The translations under genes were made by a program, and so were the position numbers. A DNA stretch of 64,000 bases from Pseudoalteromonas phenolica (GTDB taxonomy: Bacteria; Pseudomonadota; Gammaproteobacteria; Enterobacterales; Alteromonadaceae): contig NZ_CP013187.1 of NCBI RefSeq assembly GCF_001444405.1, forward strand, positions 3,410,001-3,474,000. Direction: 5' to 3'. Within the stretch, counting starts at the first letter, position 1, and every line of letters begins with the position of its first letter. This document shows, one piece after another, positions 8,440-17,436 of this stretch. Under the pieces are notes generated by a model. That model was not told where the DNA came from, made no database searches, and saw only the letters and a list, made by a program, of their open reading frames with translations.

Positions 8440-10788
8440 CTATTTAAGATTCTGACATAACCAGAATAAGTCAGAGTGAATACCCGCTGCAGTCACTTCT
8501 TTACCAGCTCCAGGCCCCTGGATAACCAATGGGTTTGCGTCATACCACAGCGTTTTAACTACAAAGATATTATCGCCTGGTGTTAAATTGGCAATCGCAG
8601 AGCCTTGCTCAGCAAAAGCAATACCCACTTTTGCATCCACTTTGCCACCTTCAGCGATACTTAATAAACCAGTGTAACGCAGCTCACAATGATTGGCTTT
8701 CGCCTGTGCAAACTTAGTTTCATAAAACGCATCTAACTCGTCTTTTTTAGCTAGAAAATCTTGCCAGCTACCAGTTGCTAAATGTTCGGGCATTAATGGC
8801 TCAAGGTCAATATCATCAACATCGAGAGAAAGACCAAGCTCTCGAGCGAGAATTAACAACTTACGCTGCATATCTCGACCTGATAAGTCTTCGCGAGGAT
8901 CTGGCTCTGTGTAGCCCATAGCTTGTGCTTCTAGCACTAAATCTGAGAAGGCTTTACTGCCGTCATACTCACTGCACAGCCAAGATAAAGTGCCCGAGAA
9001 CACACCTTCAACTTGGGTGATTTTATCACCACTATTTTGCAAGTCAGCAAGTGCAAAGTTAACCGGTAAACCAGCACCGACACTGGTATTATAACGCCAT
9101 AGTAAGTTGCGCTCTTCAAGCTGTTGACGCAAAGACAAATACCAGTCTTGTTGCGCTGTACCTGCATACTTATTAGCACTGATAAGGTGGCAATCACGCT
9201 TAACGAACTCTGGGTATAACAAGCTAAATGACTCACTCGCAGTGATATCAACCACCACTTTATGCTCATAATCTAGCTCTTCAATACGCTCTAGCACTTC
9301 ATTTTGCTCATATGCTTGCGCTTCATTTTGCCACTGAGTTTGCCAGTTATCTAAATTCAAACCACTGGCTGCAAATAGCATTTGCTGCGAACGTAATAGG
9401 CCAACGACTTTTAAATCAAATTGCGCTTGTAAACGAGCAACCTGAGTTTGGCATTGTTCAAGGAAAACTTCTCCGACATTACCTAAGCCCGCTATGATAA
9501 CGGCCAGCTCTCGGCCTTTATTCACTAGTTTGTCATGTAGAATCGCCAAAACATCGCTGTCAATTGCTTGGTCAGTTAAGAACAATGCATAGTCTTCGTC
9601 ACTGTGCGCAAACCTAAGTACTACATCTTGTTCTGTTAACACTGATTTAGCCTGTAGCTCTAATGCAGAGATATCAGCTTTTGGTGCAACCAGCGCAAAG
9701 CCCTGCAAGTGGCTTTCAACCAAGGTGAGGCGGCCAGCAAAATATTGGCTAACTTGATGTGTAAAAGCGCCTGGTAGCAATAAGAACTCTTCACCATTTT
9801 GTACGAAGTGATGAATGCTATGCTGAATAAGCTGACTCACTTCACGCACTTCATTAACACCTAAACGGTCTACACGCACAAGATCTAAGTTATCAAATGA
9901 CGTAATAAAACGTTTCGCTTTACTGTAACCCGCTTTGACGATTTCAGTACCTGGTGCTTCAGGATCAAAACTGCTACGAACCTGTAACTTGATACTGGTA
10001 TTTTTCAAAGGCGATAAGGTTTTAGCATGCAAAACTGGGTTACCTAAACGCGCCAATAGATTGGCCTGTTCACGACATACTTTAGGATATTTAATTGCAT
10101 TGCTGACTTTACGTGGATCGGTGCTGAATACACCTTGCGTATCGGTCCAGATTGAGACTGCTTCTGCGTCGCTATAATTTGCTAACAATGTTGCACTGTA
10201 GTCACTGCCATTGCGTCCCAGCGTCACAGTATTACCTTGGTCATCTGCTGCAATAAAACCTGTGACCACAAAGATGTGATCGTTATCTAAGGTCGCTAAG
10301 CACGCTTGCTTATTTTGTTGATGCACCAACTGACCGTTATGCACAGTAAATAACGTTCTGGCATCAATCGCTTGGGCTTGTAAACCGCTTTCTGATAAGT
10401 AGTTCGCCAAAATGCGTGCAGACCATAATTCACCGTGTGCTAATAGCTCAGCTTCATTTAGAGTTTTTGTGTTCGCGGCTTGGGTGATCACTTGTAATTC
10501 AGTCAGTAGTATATCGGCTAGTTGGCGCTGCTTTTCACCCTGGAATAATGCATTAATCAGCTCGATTTGATGGTTCTCAACCTGCAACAAAATATCGTTA
10601 AAACTTTGCTGCTCTTGCTGCTGATAGCTTTGCCATAGTTTAACTAGGGTATTAGTGGTTTTGCCTGCAGCAGAAACCACAACACAATCGCCCAACTGAC
10701 ATTGGCCAACCACGATTTGTGCGACAGCCTGATAACGCGAGGCCGAGCTTAAGCTCGACCCGCCAAATTTATGTACTACTCTTGTCAT
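8440..10788 (-). CDS. metL: Bifunctional aspartokinase II / homoserine dehydrogenase II
   Basis: This 782-residue fusion enzyme makes the first and third steps from aspartate to homoserine. The aspartokinase half starts with VHKFGGSSL (residues 5-13) and runs to about 290. A degenerate ACT-like region follows, and the NAD(P) fold of homoserine dehydrogenase starts near 450 (VIIAGLGNVGEVFL). The catalytic domain has SVGAGLPV near 585-592 and GRDMQRKLLILAREL. I call MetL rather than ThrA because it sits 6 nt after metB, as in E. coli metBL, under a Met box. It should therefore respond to methionine through MetJ. Confidence 0.93.
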   Translation of the reverse strand: MTRVVHKFGGSSLSSASRYQAVAQIVVGQCQLGDCVVVSAAGKTTNTLVKLWQSYQQQEQQSFNDILLQVENHQIELINALFQGEKQRQLADILLTELQVITQAANTKTLNEAELLAHGELWSARILANYLSESGLQAQAIDARTLFTVHNGQLVHQQNKQACLATLDNDHIFVVTGFIAADDQGNTVTLGRNGSDYSATLLANYSDAEAVSIWTDTQGVFSTDPRKVSNAIKYPKVCREQANLLARLGNPVLHAKTLSPLKNTSIKLQVRSSFDPEAPGTEIVKAGYSKAKRFITSFDNLDLVRVDRLGVNEVREVSQLIQHSIHHFVQNGEEFLLLPGAFTHQVSQYFAGRLTLVESHLQGFALVAPKADISALELQAKSVLTEQDVVLRFAHSDEDYALFLTDQAIDSDVLAILHDKLVNKGRELAVIIAGLGNVGEVFLEQCQTQVARLQAQFDLKVVGLLRSQQMLFAASGLNLDNWQTQWQNEAQAYEQNEVLERIEELDYEHKVVVDITASESFSLLYPEFVKRDCHLISANKYAGTAQQDWYLSLRQQLEERNLLWRYNTSVGAGLPVNFALADLQNSGDKITQVEGVFSGTLSWLCSEYDGSKAFSDLVLEAQAMGYTEPDPREDLSGRDMQRKLLILARELGLSLDVDDIDLEPLMPEHLATGSWQDFLAKKDELDAFYETKFAQAKANHCELRYTGLLSIAEGGKVDAKVGIAFAEQGSAIANLTPGDNIFVVKTLWYDANPLVIQGPGAGKEVTAAGIHSDLFWLCQNLK

Positions 10789-10794
10789 TTTCTT

Positions 10795-12018
10795 TTACCA
10801 AAGTGCCGGATGGGCAGGTGTTAATTTACAAGCTTTGCTATCAGCTGACGCAGGTGCCTTGCCAGGCTGTGTTTTAGCAAAAGCCACTTCGAGGTCTGCA
10901 AGTAGGTCTGCTACTTCCTCAATACCGACAGAAATACGGATCAAAGTATCGCCGACACCCGCTTCTAAACGTGCTTTAGGCTCCATGCCTGCATGTGTCA
11001 TGGTCGCAGGGTGACAAATTAAACTCTCAACACCACCTAAAGACTCAGCCAACGAGAACTCTTTCACTGTTGTTAAGAAAGCGGCAGCATCTTCAAGACC
11101 GCCTGCGATATCAAAACTCACCATGCCACCAAATCCTAACTGCTGCTTTTTCGCCAGTTCGTGTTGCGGGTGTGATTCAAGACCTGGATAATACACTTTG
11201 CGAACGTACTCCGACTGCTCTAAGTATTTGGCGATAGCGAGGGCATTTTCTTCATGTTGTTTAAGGCGCACTTTAAGGGTTCTTAAACCACGTAATGTCA
11301 AATAGCTATCGAATGGTGCACCAGTAATGCCTATGTTATTTGCCCACCAAGCCAGCTCGTCGCCTAACTCTTGGGTTTTCGCAATTACCGCACCGCCAAC
11401 AACATCTGAATGACCATTAATGTATTTGGTTGTCGAATGCACCACAATATCAACACCAAATGAAATTGGGTTCTGTAGCGCTGGAGATAAAAACGTATTG
11501 TCAGCCCCCACTAAAGCGCCCACTGCATGGGCTGCATTCACAACCGCATCGATGTCTGTAAGACGAAGAATTGGGTTACTTGGCGTTTCAATCCAAACCA
11601 GTTTAGGTTTGATCTCTGCAATTTGTGCAAGGCTGTCAGCGCGAGTTAAATCTAAAACTTTTAGTTTTAACAAGCCACGCTTTTCAAGTGATGTGAATAA
11701 ACGATAACTACCACCATAACAATCATGTGGAATAACTAAGGTATCGTCGTGATTTAAAAGTTGTGTTACTAGGTGTACAGCTGCCATACCGGTCGCGGTG
11801 ATGATGCCTTTTTCTCCGCCTTCAAGCTGCGCTAATGCTTCAGCTAGAATATCGCGATTTGGATTACCGCTACGGCCGTAATCGTAATCACGCTTAGTAT
11901 CGAAATCAGCGAACGAATACGTTGTAGAAAGATAAAGAGGAGGCACAACCGCACCATGATGCTTATCGGCTTCGATACCATGTCTGACTGCGACTGTTGA
12001 CTTATTGCGTTGGCTCAT
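10795..12018 (-). CDS. metB: Cystathionine gamma-synthase
   Basis: This PLP-dependent trans-sulfuration enzyme (407 residues) joins an activated homoserine ester to cysteine to give cystathionine. The family signature appears as GKGNP-like YGRSGNPNRD (about 48-57) and the PLP lysine region VVHSTTKYINGHSDVVGG (about 192-209). The C-terminus ends with LTPAHPALW, slightly longer than E. coli MetB (386). Because cystathionine lyase and O-acylhomoserine lyase share the fold, the call rests on the metB-metL operon and the divergent metJ. Confidence 0.9.
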   Translation of the reverse strand: MSQRNKSTVAVRHGIEADKHHGAVVPPLYLSTTYSFADFDTKRDYDYGRSGNPNRDILAEALAQLEGGEKGIITATGMAAVHLVTQLLNHDDTLVIPHDCYGGSYRLFTSLEKRGLLKLKVLDLTRADSLAQIAEIKPKLVWIETPSNPILRLTDIDAVVNAAHAVGALVGADNTFLSPALQNPISFGVDIVVHSTTKYINGHSDVVGGAVIAKTQELGDELAWWANNIGITGAPFDSYLTLRGLRTLKVRLKQHEENALAIAKYLEQSEYVRKVYYPGLESHPQHELAKKQQLGFGGMVSFDIAGGLEDAAAFLTTVKEFSLAESLGGVESLICHPATMTHAGMEPKARLEAGVGDTLIRISVGIEEVADLLADLEVAFAKTQPGKAPASADSKACKLTPAHPALW

Positions 12019-12035
12019 ATCACCACCTAGTATAT

Positions 12036-12067
12036 GGATGTTTAGACGTCTAAAAGGTTAGATGATC
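12036..12067. promoter_or_regulatory. MetJ operator (Met box) in the metB-metJ divergent region
   Basis: A perfect AGACGTCT, the Met-box consensus, lies at 12044-12051 inside a 12-bp palindrome (TTAGACGTCTAA, 12042-12053). MetJ with S-adenosylmethionine binds tandem 8-bp boxes. The box to the left (12036-12043) matches 5 of 8 and those to the right match only 4 of 8, so the array is carried mostly by the central box. It lies 26 bp upstream of the metB start. Confidence 0.75.
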
Positions 12068-12316
12068 AAATTAGAGAAGTCAAAACATTTATACTGCTAA
12101 ATGGCTATTTAACTAGAATTTGACTATCTTTTTTAAACCGATAAAATTTCGCCACTTCGTTAACTAATATTGTTAATAAGACTGGGTTTTTGACCATAAA
12201 TCGGTACATTAACCTTAGTTTGAGTTGGGCGTTAGTCAAACTAAGTCAATTAAAGCCGTCGCAAACGAGCGTAGTCTTATTGGCAGTAATTACTCTAAAG
12301 GCATCAGAAAAATATT

Positions 12317-12640
12317 ATGGCTAAATGGAATGGTGAGTATATTCACCCTTATGCAGAGCATGGCAAGAAATCAGAGCAAGTGAAGAAGATCACCGTGTCG
12401 ATCCCTTTGAATGTATTAAAAGTATTAACTGACGAACGTACACGACGTCAGGTTAACAACCTACGCCATGCAACAAACAGTGAGTTGCTATGTGAAGCAT
12501 TTCTGCATGCCTTTACGGGTCAACCACTTCCAAGCGATGAGGACTTACGTAAAGACAATCCTGAGAAAATCCCTGTTGAAGTGCGTAACATCATGAAAGA
12601 GATGGGCTTAGAGATCCCAGAGATTAACGAAGAAGGTTAA
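12317..12640 (+). CDS. metJ: Methionine repressor MetJ
   Basis: This 107-residue ribbon-helix-helix repressor is nearly identical to E. coli MetJ over residues 1-75. The DNA-contacting beta strand KKITVSIPL is at about residues 22-30, and the SAM-binding and dimer helices (ERTRRQVNNLRHATNSELLCEAF) follow. It represses met genes when SAM is abundant. Divergence from metB across 298 bp with a Met box in between fits autoregulation plus control of metBL. The C-terminal 20 residues differ from E. coli. The ribosome site before ATG 12317 is weak. Confidence 0.97.
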   Translation: MAKWNGEYIHPYAEHGKKSEQVKKITVSIPLNVLKVLTDERTRRQVNNLRHATNSELLCEAFLHAFTGQPLPSDEDLRKDNPEKIPVEVRNIMKEMGLEIPEINEEG

Positions 12641-12675
12641 TCGCCTTAGTTTCTCTCGAAGAAAAACATAGAAAT

Positions 12676-12705
12676 AAAAAACCTCGCCATTGCGAGGTTT
12701 TTTAT
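12676..12705. terminator. Bidirectional terminator between metJ and malic enzyme
   Basis: The stem ACCTCGC/GCGAGGT with a CATT loop is flanked by A5-6 and T6. It serves the convergent metJ (plus) and malic enzyme (minus) genes. Confidence 0.9.
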
Positions 12706-12725
12706 TAATTTAATCTTGCTTAGGA

Positions 12726-13979
12726 TTAAGATTCAAATTGTGCCATGTAGTTTTCTGGTAGATCGATTTGCGCAACGCCAGAATCAATCGCAGCTTGTGC
12801 TACAGCTTTAGCAATGCGAGGTAATAAACGCGGATCCATTGGCTTAGGAATAATATACTCAGCGCCAAACTCTAGCGACTCAACATCGGCTGCTTTAAGC
12901 ACTTGCTCAGGCACAGGCTCTTTCGCAATACCACGAATAGCTTCTACGGCTGCGATCTTCATTTCATCATTAATCGCTGTTGCACGCACATCAAGTGCAC
13001 CGCGGAAGATAAATGGGAAACATAAAACGTTGTTCACTTGGTTAGGATAATCCGAACGACCTGTCGCCATAATTAAATCGTTACGTGCACCATGTGCAAC
13101 TTCTGGATTAATTTCAGGGTCTGGGTTTGAACAGGCAAAGACAACCGGCTTGTCCGCCATAAGCTTTAGGTCTTCTGGAGAAAGTAAGTCAGGGCCAGAT
13201 ACACCCACAAATACATCTGCTTCAGCGATAACGTCTTGCAGCGTACGCTTATCAGTGTTGTTAGCAAATAGCTTTTTATATTCGTTTAAGTCATCGCGAC
13301 GCGTATGGATAACACCTTTACGGTCTAGCATGTAAATATGCTCACGCTGTGCACCACATTTTATCAGCAGCTCCATACATGCGATTGCTGCAGCGCCTGC
13401 ACCTAAACACACAATGATAGCGTCGTGGATGTCTTTACCTTGTACTTCCAATGCATTCAACATACCCGCAGCAGTTACAATCGCAGTACCATGCTGGTCG
13501 TCGTGGAATACAGGTATATCACAACGCTCTATAAGTGCTTTTTCAATCTCAAAACACTCTGGTGCTTTAATATCTTCAAGGTTGATACCACCAAAAGTAT
13601 CTGCAATATTCGCAACCGTATTGATAAAGTCTTCAGTGGTGCGGTGCTTTACTTCAATGTCGATTGAATCTAAGCCTGCAAAACGTTTGAATAGTAGCGC
13701 TTTACCTTCCATTACTGGTTTAGAAGCAAGTGGGCCTAAGTTACCTAAACCTAAAATTGCAGTACCATTACTGATCACCGCAACCATATTGCCTTTACCT
13801 GTATATCGGTATGCATTAGCAGGATCTGCAGCAATTTCTCGAACTGGCTCAGCCACACCTGGGCTGTAGGCCAACGCAAGATCTTTAACTGTTTCGGCTG
13901 GTTTAGTTAATTCAACACTGATTTTACCTGGAACGGGATGAGCGTGGTAATGTAAAGCTTGTTCACGAAAGTCTGACAT
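12726..13979 (-). CDS. maeB: NAD(P)-dependent malic enzyme, short form
   Basis: This cytoplasmic enzyme of 417 residues oxidatively decarboxylates malate to pyruvate. The N-terminal malic domain carries LAYSPGVAEPVREIA (about 36-50) and the catalytic KGNMVAVISNGTAILGLG region. The NAD-binding fold has VCLGAGAAAIACMELL (about 190-205), and CSNPDPEINPE follows near 285-295. The malic half resembles E. coli MaeB, but the ~330-residue phosphotransacetylase-like C-terminal domain of that 759-residue protein is absent, as in Bacillus YtsJ-type enzymes. Cofactor preference cannot be read from the sequence. The symbol is by similarity only. Confidence 0.9.
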   Translation of the reverse strand: MSDFREQALHYHAHPVPGKISVELTKPAETVKDLALAYSPGVAEPVREIAADPANAYRYTGKGNMVAVISNGTAILGLGNLGPLASKPVMEGKALLFKRFAGLDSIDIEVKHRTTEDFINTVANIADTFGGINLEDIKAPECFEIEKALIERCDIPVFHDDQHGTAIVTAAGMLNALEVQGKDIHDAIIVCLGAGAAAIACMELLIKCGAQREHIYMLDRKGVIHTRRDDLNEYKKLFANNTDKRTLQDVIAEADVFVGVSGPDLLSPEDLKLMADKPVVFACSNPDPEINPEVAHGARNDLIMATGRSDYPNQVNNVLCFPFIFRGALDVRATAINDEMKIAAVEAIRGIAKEPVPEQVLKAADVESLEFGAEYIIPKPMDPRLLPRIAKAVAQAAIDSGVAQIDLPENYMAQFES

Positions 13980-14527
13980 GACGCGATTTTTTCCTGCAAA
14001 GAAGTTAAAAGTGAGAGTGAAATAATTCGCAATAACTAAAAGATACTCGCTTTCTAGATATATTCAAGCAATTTCAGGTCTATCCACTTTTTAGCGAAAT
14101 TTATCTGCAAGATGCCGCAATTTTGCAGATTTTATGAAACATTCTTTTAGCTTTTTTGACATTTTATTGACCTAAAAAAGGGTCAGTACGCTTAATAAAC
14201 CAGCAATTTATACGACTAAAAATGCCACCCTATCAATCACAAAAAGAACGCTGAACTTATCGAATTTTATTAGATTTTAGACTCTTTTAAATACATTTAG
14301 ACAACTTTAACTCTTAAAAAAAACAGTTTAAGCAGCCGTATTTTTGAGAAAGCTAAAGTCAATCTCGATGAAAAGTGCAAAGTTATGCATTTAGTTGTTG
14401 CGCCATTTTCTACGGCTTTGCTATGAAAAAAGTTTGGTGTAAAAGAAATAATTTTGCAGAAAAAGAGCCAGAGAAACGATACTAAGTCAGCAGGAAATAA
14501 TGAATATTCAGAGGATTAATAAGTTTT
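13980..14527. other. Intergenic region upstream of malic enzyme
   Basis: About 550 bp of AT-rich DNA with no convincing gene. It must hold the malic enzyme promoter. Two small symmetries are visible: CTGCAA/TTGCAG at 14105-14110 and 14123-14128, and TGACC/GGTCA at 14168-14172 and 14181-14185. A 20-codon ORF at 14423-14485 (plus) has no clear ribosome site and I do not call it. Confidence 0.5.
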
Positions 14528-14737
14528 ATACCAATCCTCAATAATACTCAACCATTTTGAGGGACTAAAACTGACGCTAGCTTCGTTAAAAATTTCTTAT
14601 TTAGAACAACTAAAAAGCAAAATTTTAACCTTGCCTACATGGAAGTAGGTACCTCAGCGATAGCAGGACGCGTGAGCGGTGCTATCGACCGGTTTTCCTT
14701 GCCTCAAAATAGAGCGCTTAATTAAGAGGATTGGTAT
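14528..14737. repeat. MITE-like palindromic intergenic element (~210 bp)
   Basis: Perfect 12-bp terminal inverted repeats, ATACCAATCCTC at 14528-14539 and GAGGATTGGTAT at 14726-14737, bound the element. A second complementary pair, ATTTTGAGG (14554-14562) and CCTCAAAAT (14702-14710), continues the pairing inward at almost equal distance. Inside are smaller stems: CCTAC/GTAGG (14634-14649) and CGATAGCA/TGCTATCG (14658-14687). There is no coding capacity. The ends resemble intergenic repeats I recall from Pseudoalteromonas and Colwellia, but I see no second copy in this window and no clear target-site duplication. Confidence 0.65.
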
Positions 14738-14744
14738 TAGACAT

Positions 14745-14768
14745 AAAAAAAGCACCCAAATGGGTGCC
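14745..14768 (-). terminator. rpmE terminator
   Basis: On the minus strand a 7-bp stem (GCACCCA at 14752-14758, TGGGTGC at 14761-14767) is followed by seven Ts (the A-run at 14745-14751). It lies about 20 bp after the rpmE stop and abuts the palindromic element. Confidence 0.88.
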
Positions 14769-14787
14769 TTTCTCAAACAAGCGCTGC

Positions 14788-15003
14788 TTATTTCTTGCTG
14801 CTAAGAGCACCGAAACGCTTGTTGAAGCGATCAACACGACCACCTGTATCAAGGATCTTCTGCTTACCAGTGTAAAACGGGTGACATGCAGAACATACGT
14901 CTAGGTGGATGTCTTTACATAGTGTTGAACGAGTTTCGAATTTGTTACCACATGAACAAGTTGCTGTGATTGACTCGTACTTAGGGTGGATACCTTCTTT
15001 CAT
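14788..15003 (-). CDS. rpmE: 50S ribosomal protein L31 (zinc type)
   Basis: This 71-residue ribosomal protein bridges the subunits at the central protuberance. Four cysteines at 16, 18, 37 and 40 (CSC and CSAC) form the zinc site, so this is the zinc-binding form and not the zinc-independent paralogue (RpmE2/YkgM). The YTGKQKILDTGGRVDRFNKRF tail is typical. It is transcribed alone between its own leader and terminator, with the leader showing a possible autoregulatory structure. Confidence 0.97.
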   Translation of the reverse strand: MKEGIHPKYESITATCSCGNKFETRSTLCKDIHLDVCSACHPFYTGKQKILDTGGRVDRFNKRFGALSSKK

Positions 15004-15060
15004 AGTAAACCTCTAGGTTAGGCCGTATCGCTCTCCAAACCCGAAGTTTGGCACCATACG
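15004..15060 (-). ncRNA. Candidate structured leader of rpmE (L31 leader-like)
   Basis: Read on the minus strand, the 57 nt before rpmE fold into an outer stem (CGTAT at 15060-15056 with ATACG at 15028-15024). Inside it is an apical stem CCAAAC-TTCG-GGTTTGG (15051-15035) closed by a UUCG tetraloop. L31 autoregulates through its 5' leader in E. coli, and a gammaproteobacterial L31 leader class has been described. Assignment here is by position and fold only. Confidence 0.45.
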
Positions 15061-15257
15061 TAGTTATATTCAAATTAGTGGACGCGTATTTTATTGGAGT
15101 CGTCTGAGATCTACAAGCAATAATTGCACAAAAAGTAAATAAACAGGCCGTTAATTACGCCTAATCCATTGAACAGTCATTTACCGCGCGTTTTTCTCTG
15201 GGATTTCAAGGTCTGCTTTAGTACATTATAACTATCTACAGCCATGCTCGAACATTC

Positions 15258-17429
15258 ATGCTATTTGTTGAAGTTGCTCTAAAAGTCCCACTACATAGAA
15301 CCTTTGATTATAAGATCGACCCGAATATAACAGTTCATAAAGGCTGTCGTGTGTGGGTAACTTTTGCCAATCGAAAACTGGTCGCCATGGTCGTTGACAT
15401 CAAAGCGAAGACAGATGTGCCTGAAAATAAAATCAAAGCCATTACCTCTGTTATTGATGAGCGTCCTATTGTCAGTGATGCATATCTTACCTTTTTGAAA
15501 TTTACAGCACGTTATTATTGCCATTCGCTAGGCGAAACTATTTTTACTGCGCTACCAGCATCTCTACGTCAAGGTGAGCACCCAGATAAAACCCAAGTGC
15601 CCAATTACACACTCACTGAGGAAGGAAAAGCATCTCCCAAGCTTCGCGCTAAAAAGCAATTAGCACTGATTGAGCATTTAAAAGGCTCTGGCGTAACGAG
15701 CCTCACTGAGTTAAAAGCATTAGGGTTCACAACACAACAAATCAAGCCGCTCAAAGAGAAAGGCTTTATTGCAGAAGCCATCAATCACTGTGAAGCTTGG
15801 TCGTCGCACACTCTTGAGATTGCAAACAAACCGCGCCTAAATGAAGAGCAGGCTGCCATTTGTGCCGCCGTGAACCAACAAACAGGATATCGTACTTTCT
15901 TAATTGAAGGCGTCACGGGCAGTGGCAAAACTGAGGTGTATTTACAGTGTTTAGAAAAAATACTTAATGCTGGTAAACAAGCACTGATTCTAGTGCCTGA
16001 AATTGGCCTGACGCCGCAAACAGTGAACCGCTTCAGGCGCCGCTTTCCAAATACTCCGATTGATTTATGGCATTCAAATTTAACCGACAATGAGCGCTTA
16101 CACACTTGGCGACGCGCTGAACAAGGCAGTAGTGCTTTGGTTATCGCAACTCGCTCAGGGATTTTTTTACCTTTTAAGAGCTTAGGCATGGTCGTGGTAG
16201 ATGAAGAGCATGATGGGTCTTTCAAGCAACAAGATGGACTACGTTATCACGCTCGAGACTTGGCTGTTTACCGCTGTGCAACACAACAAATCCCCCTTTT
16301 ATTAGGCACTGCAACCCCTGCACTCGAAACCCTACACAACGCACTCAATAACAAATATCAATTAGTGTCGCTGACCAAACGTGCGCAAACCAAAGTAGAT
16401 AACGCTTACTTGTTGATTGATATGAAGGGCCAACCGCATCAAAATGGTTTTGCACCAACTACTTTACAGCATATTGAACGAACGCTCGCACGTGGAAAAC
16501 AAGTCATGGTGTTCTTAAACCGCCGAGGTTATGCACCTACTTTAATGTGTCACGAGTGTGGCTGGCTCAGCGAATGTCATCGATGTAGCGCAAGTGCCAC
16601 TTATCACAAAAGTATGTCTCGTTTAGTCTGCCATCATTGCGGTGAGCAAAGCTATGTGCCACCCCAGTGTGTTGATTGTGGTAGTACCAATATTTTACCT
16701 GTGGGCTTGGGTACTGAACAAGTTGAGCAGTTTTTAGAATTGCAATTTCCCGACACGCCTTTAAGCCGCATTGATCGAGATTCAACTCGCCGTAAAGGCG
16801 CACTCGAAGAAGCCCTCAATGAAATTAATGAAGGTGGTGCACGTATTCTAGTTGGCACTCAAATGCTGGCTAAAGGCCATCACTTTGCTGACGTCAGTCT
16901 AGTCATCATTTTAGATGTAGACAGTGGTTTATATAGCAGTGACTTTAGAGCTACGGAGCATATGGCTCAATTAATCACTCAAGTTGCTGGTCGTGCTGGG
17001 CGAAGTGGAGAACCTGGCACTGTTTTACTACAAACACATTATTGCGAACACCCGCTTTTACAAGATTTAGTCAATAATGGATATGGTGACTTTGCCCGTT
17101 ATGCGCTCAAAGAACGAGAAGAAGTTGCCCTGCCACCATTTAGCTTTTTGGCTTTGATCCGCGCCGAAGCTAACAATGCAAAATTAGTCATCGACTTTTT
17201 ATCGGATCTGGTTCCTGCAAGCCCATTCTCTGGTATACAATTGCTCGGACCAATTCCCGCGCCGATGGAGCGCGTGGCTGGAAAATATCGATATCAACTA
17301 CATATTCAAGCGCAGGATCGTGCAATTTTACATAGTTACTTAACTCAGTTATTGGCTTATGTAGATAAGCACCCTTTAGCAAACCGACTGCGCTGGAGTA
17401 TAGACATAGATCCTATGGATACTTATTAA
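15258..17429 (+). CDS. priA: Primosomal replication restart helicase PriA
   Basis: This 723-residue 3'-5' DEXH helicase reloads DnaB at collapsed forks. The 3'-DNA-binding domain is at about 1-100. The Walker A GVTGSGKT is at 218-225 and the Walker B DEEHDGS near 315. A zinc region with four CxxC-type pairs (CHECGWLSECHRC ... CHHCGEQ ... CVDCGS, about 430-475) follows, with helicase motifs V/VI (VGTQMLAKGHHF, QVAGRAGR) after it. Length matches E. coli PriA (732). It is divergent from rpmE and is followed 7 nt later by the SPOR protein. Confidence 0.97.
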   Translation: MLFVEVALKVPLHRTFDYKIDPNITVHKGCRVWVTFANRKLVAMVVDIKAKTDVPENKIKAITSVIDERPIVSDAYLTFLKFTARYYCHSLGETIFTALPASLRQGEHPDKTQVPNYTLTEEGKASPKLRAKKQLALIEHLKGSGVTSLTELKALGFTTQQIKPLKEKGFIAEAINHCEAWSSHTLEIANKPRLNEEQAAICAAVNQQTGYRTFLIEGVTGSGKTEVYLQCLEKILNAGKQALILVPEIGLTPQTVNRFRRRFPNTPIDLWHSNLTDNERLHTWRRAEQGSSALVIATRSGIFLPFKSLGMVVVDEEHDGSFKQQDGLRYHARDLAVYRCATQQIPLLLGTATPALETLHNALNNKYQLVSLTKRAQTKVDNAYLLIDMKGQPHQNGFAPTTLQHIERTLARGKQVMVFLNRRGYAPTLMCHECGWLSECHRCSASATYHKSMSRLVCHHCGEQSYVPPQCVDCGSTNILPVGLGTEQVEQFLELQFPDTPLSRIDRDSTRRKGALEEALNEINEGGARILVGTQMLAKGHHFADVSLVIILDVDSGLYSSDFRATEHMAQLITQVAGRAGRSGEPGTVLLQTHYCEHPLLQDLVNNGYGDFARYALKEREEVALPPFSFLALIRAEANNAKLVIDFLSDLVPASPFSGIQLLGPIPAPMERVAGKYRYQLHIQAQDRAILHSYLTQLLAYVDKHPLANRLRWSIDIDPMDTY

Positions 17430-17436
17430 GTAACTT

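Noticed and set aside
13414..13869. 151-codon ORF on plus opposite malic enzyme
   Set aside because: It mirrors conserved malic enzyme codons in another frame and lacks a ribosome site or family resemblance.
14423..14485. 20-codon ORF (MKKVWCKRNNFAEKEPEKRY) in the large gap
   Set aside because: No clear Shine-Dalgarno, no recognised peptide and AT-rich context; chance is likely.
15785..16225. 146-codon ORF on minus opposite priA
   Set aside because: It lies over the PriA Walker motifs, which are clearly coding on plus.
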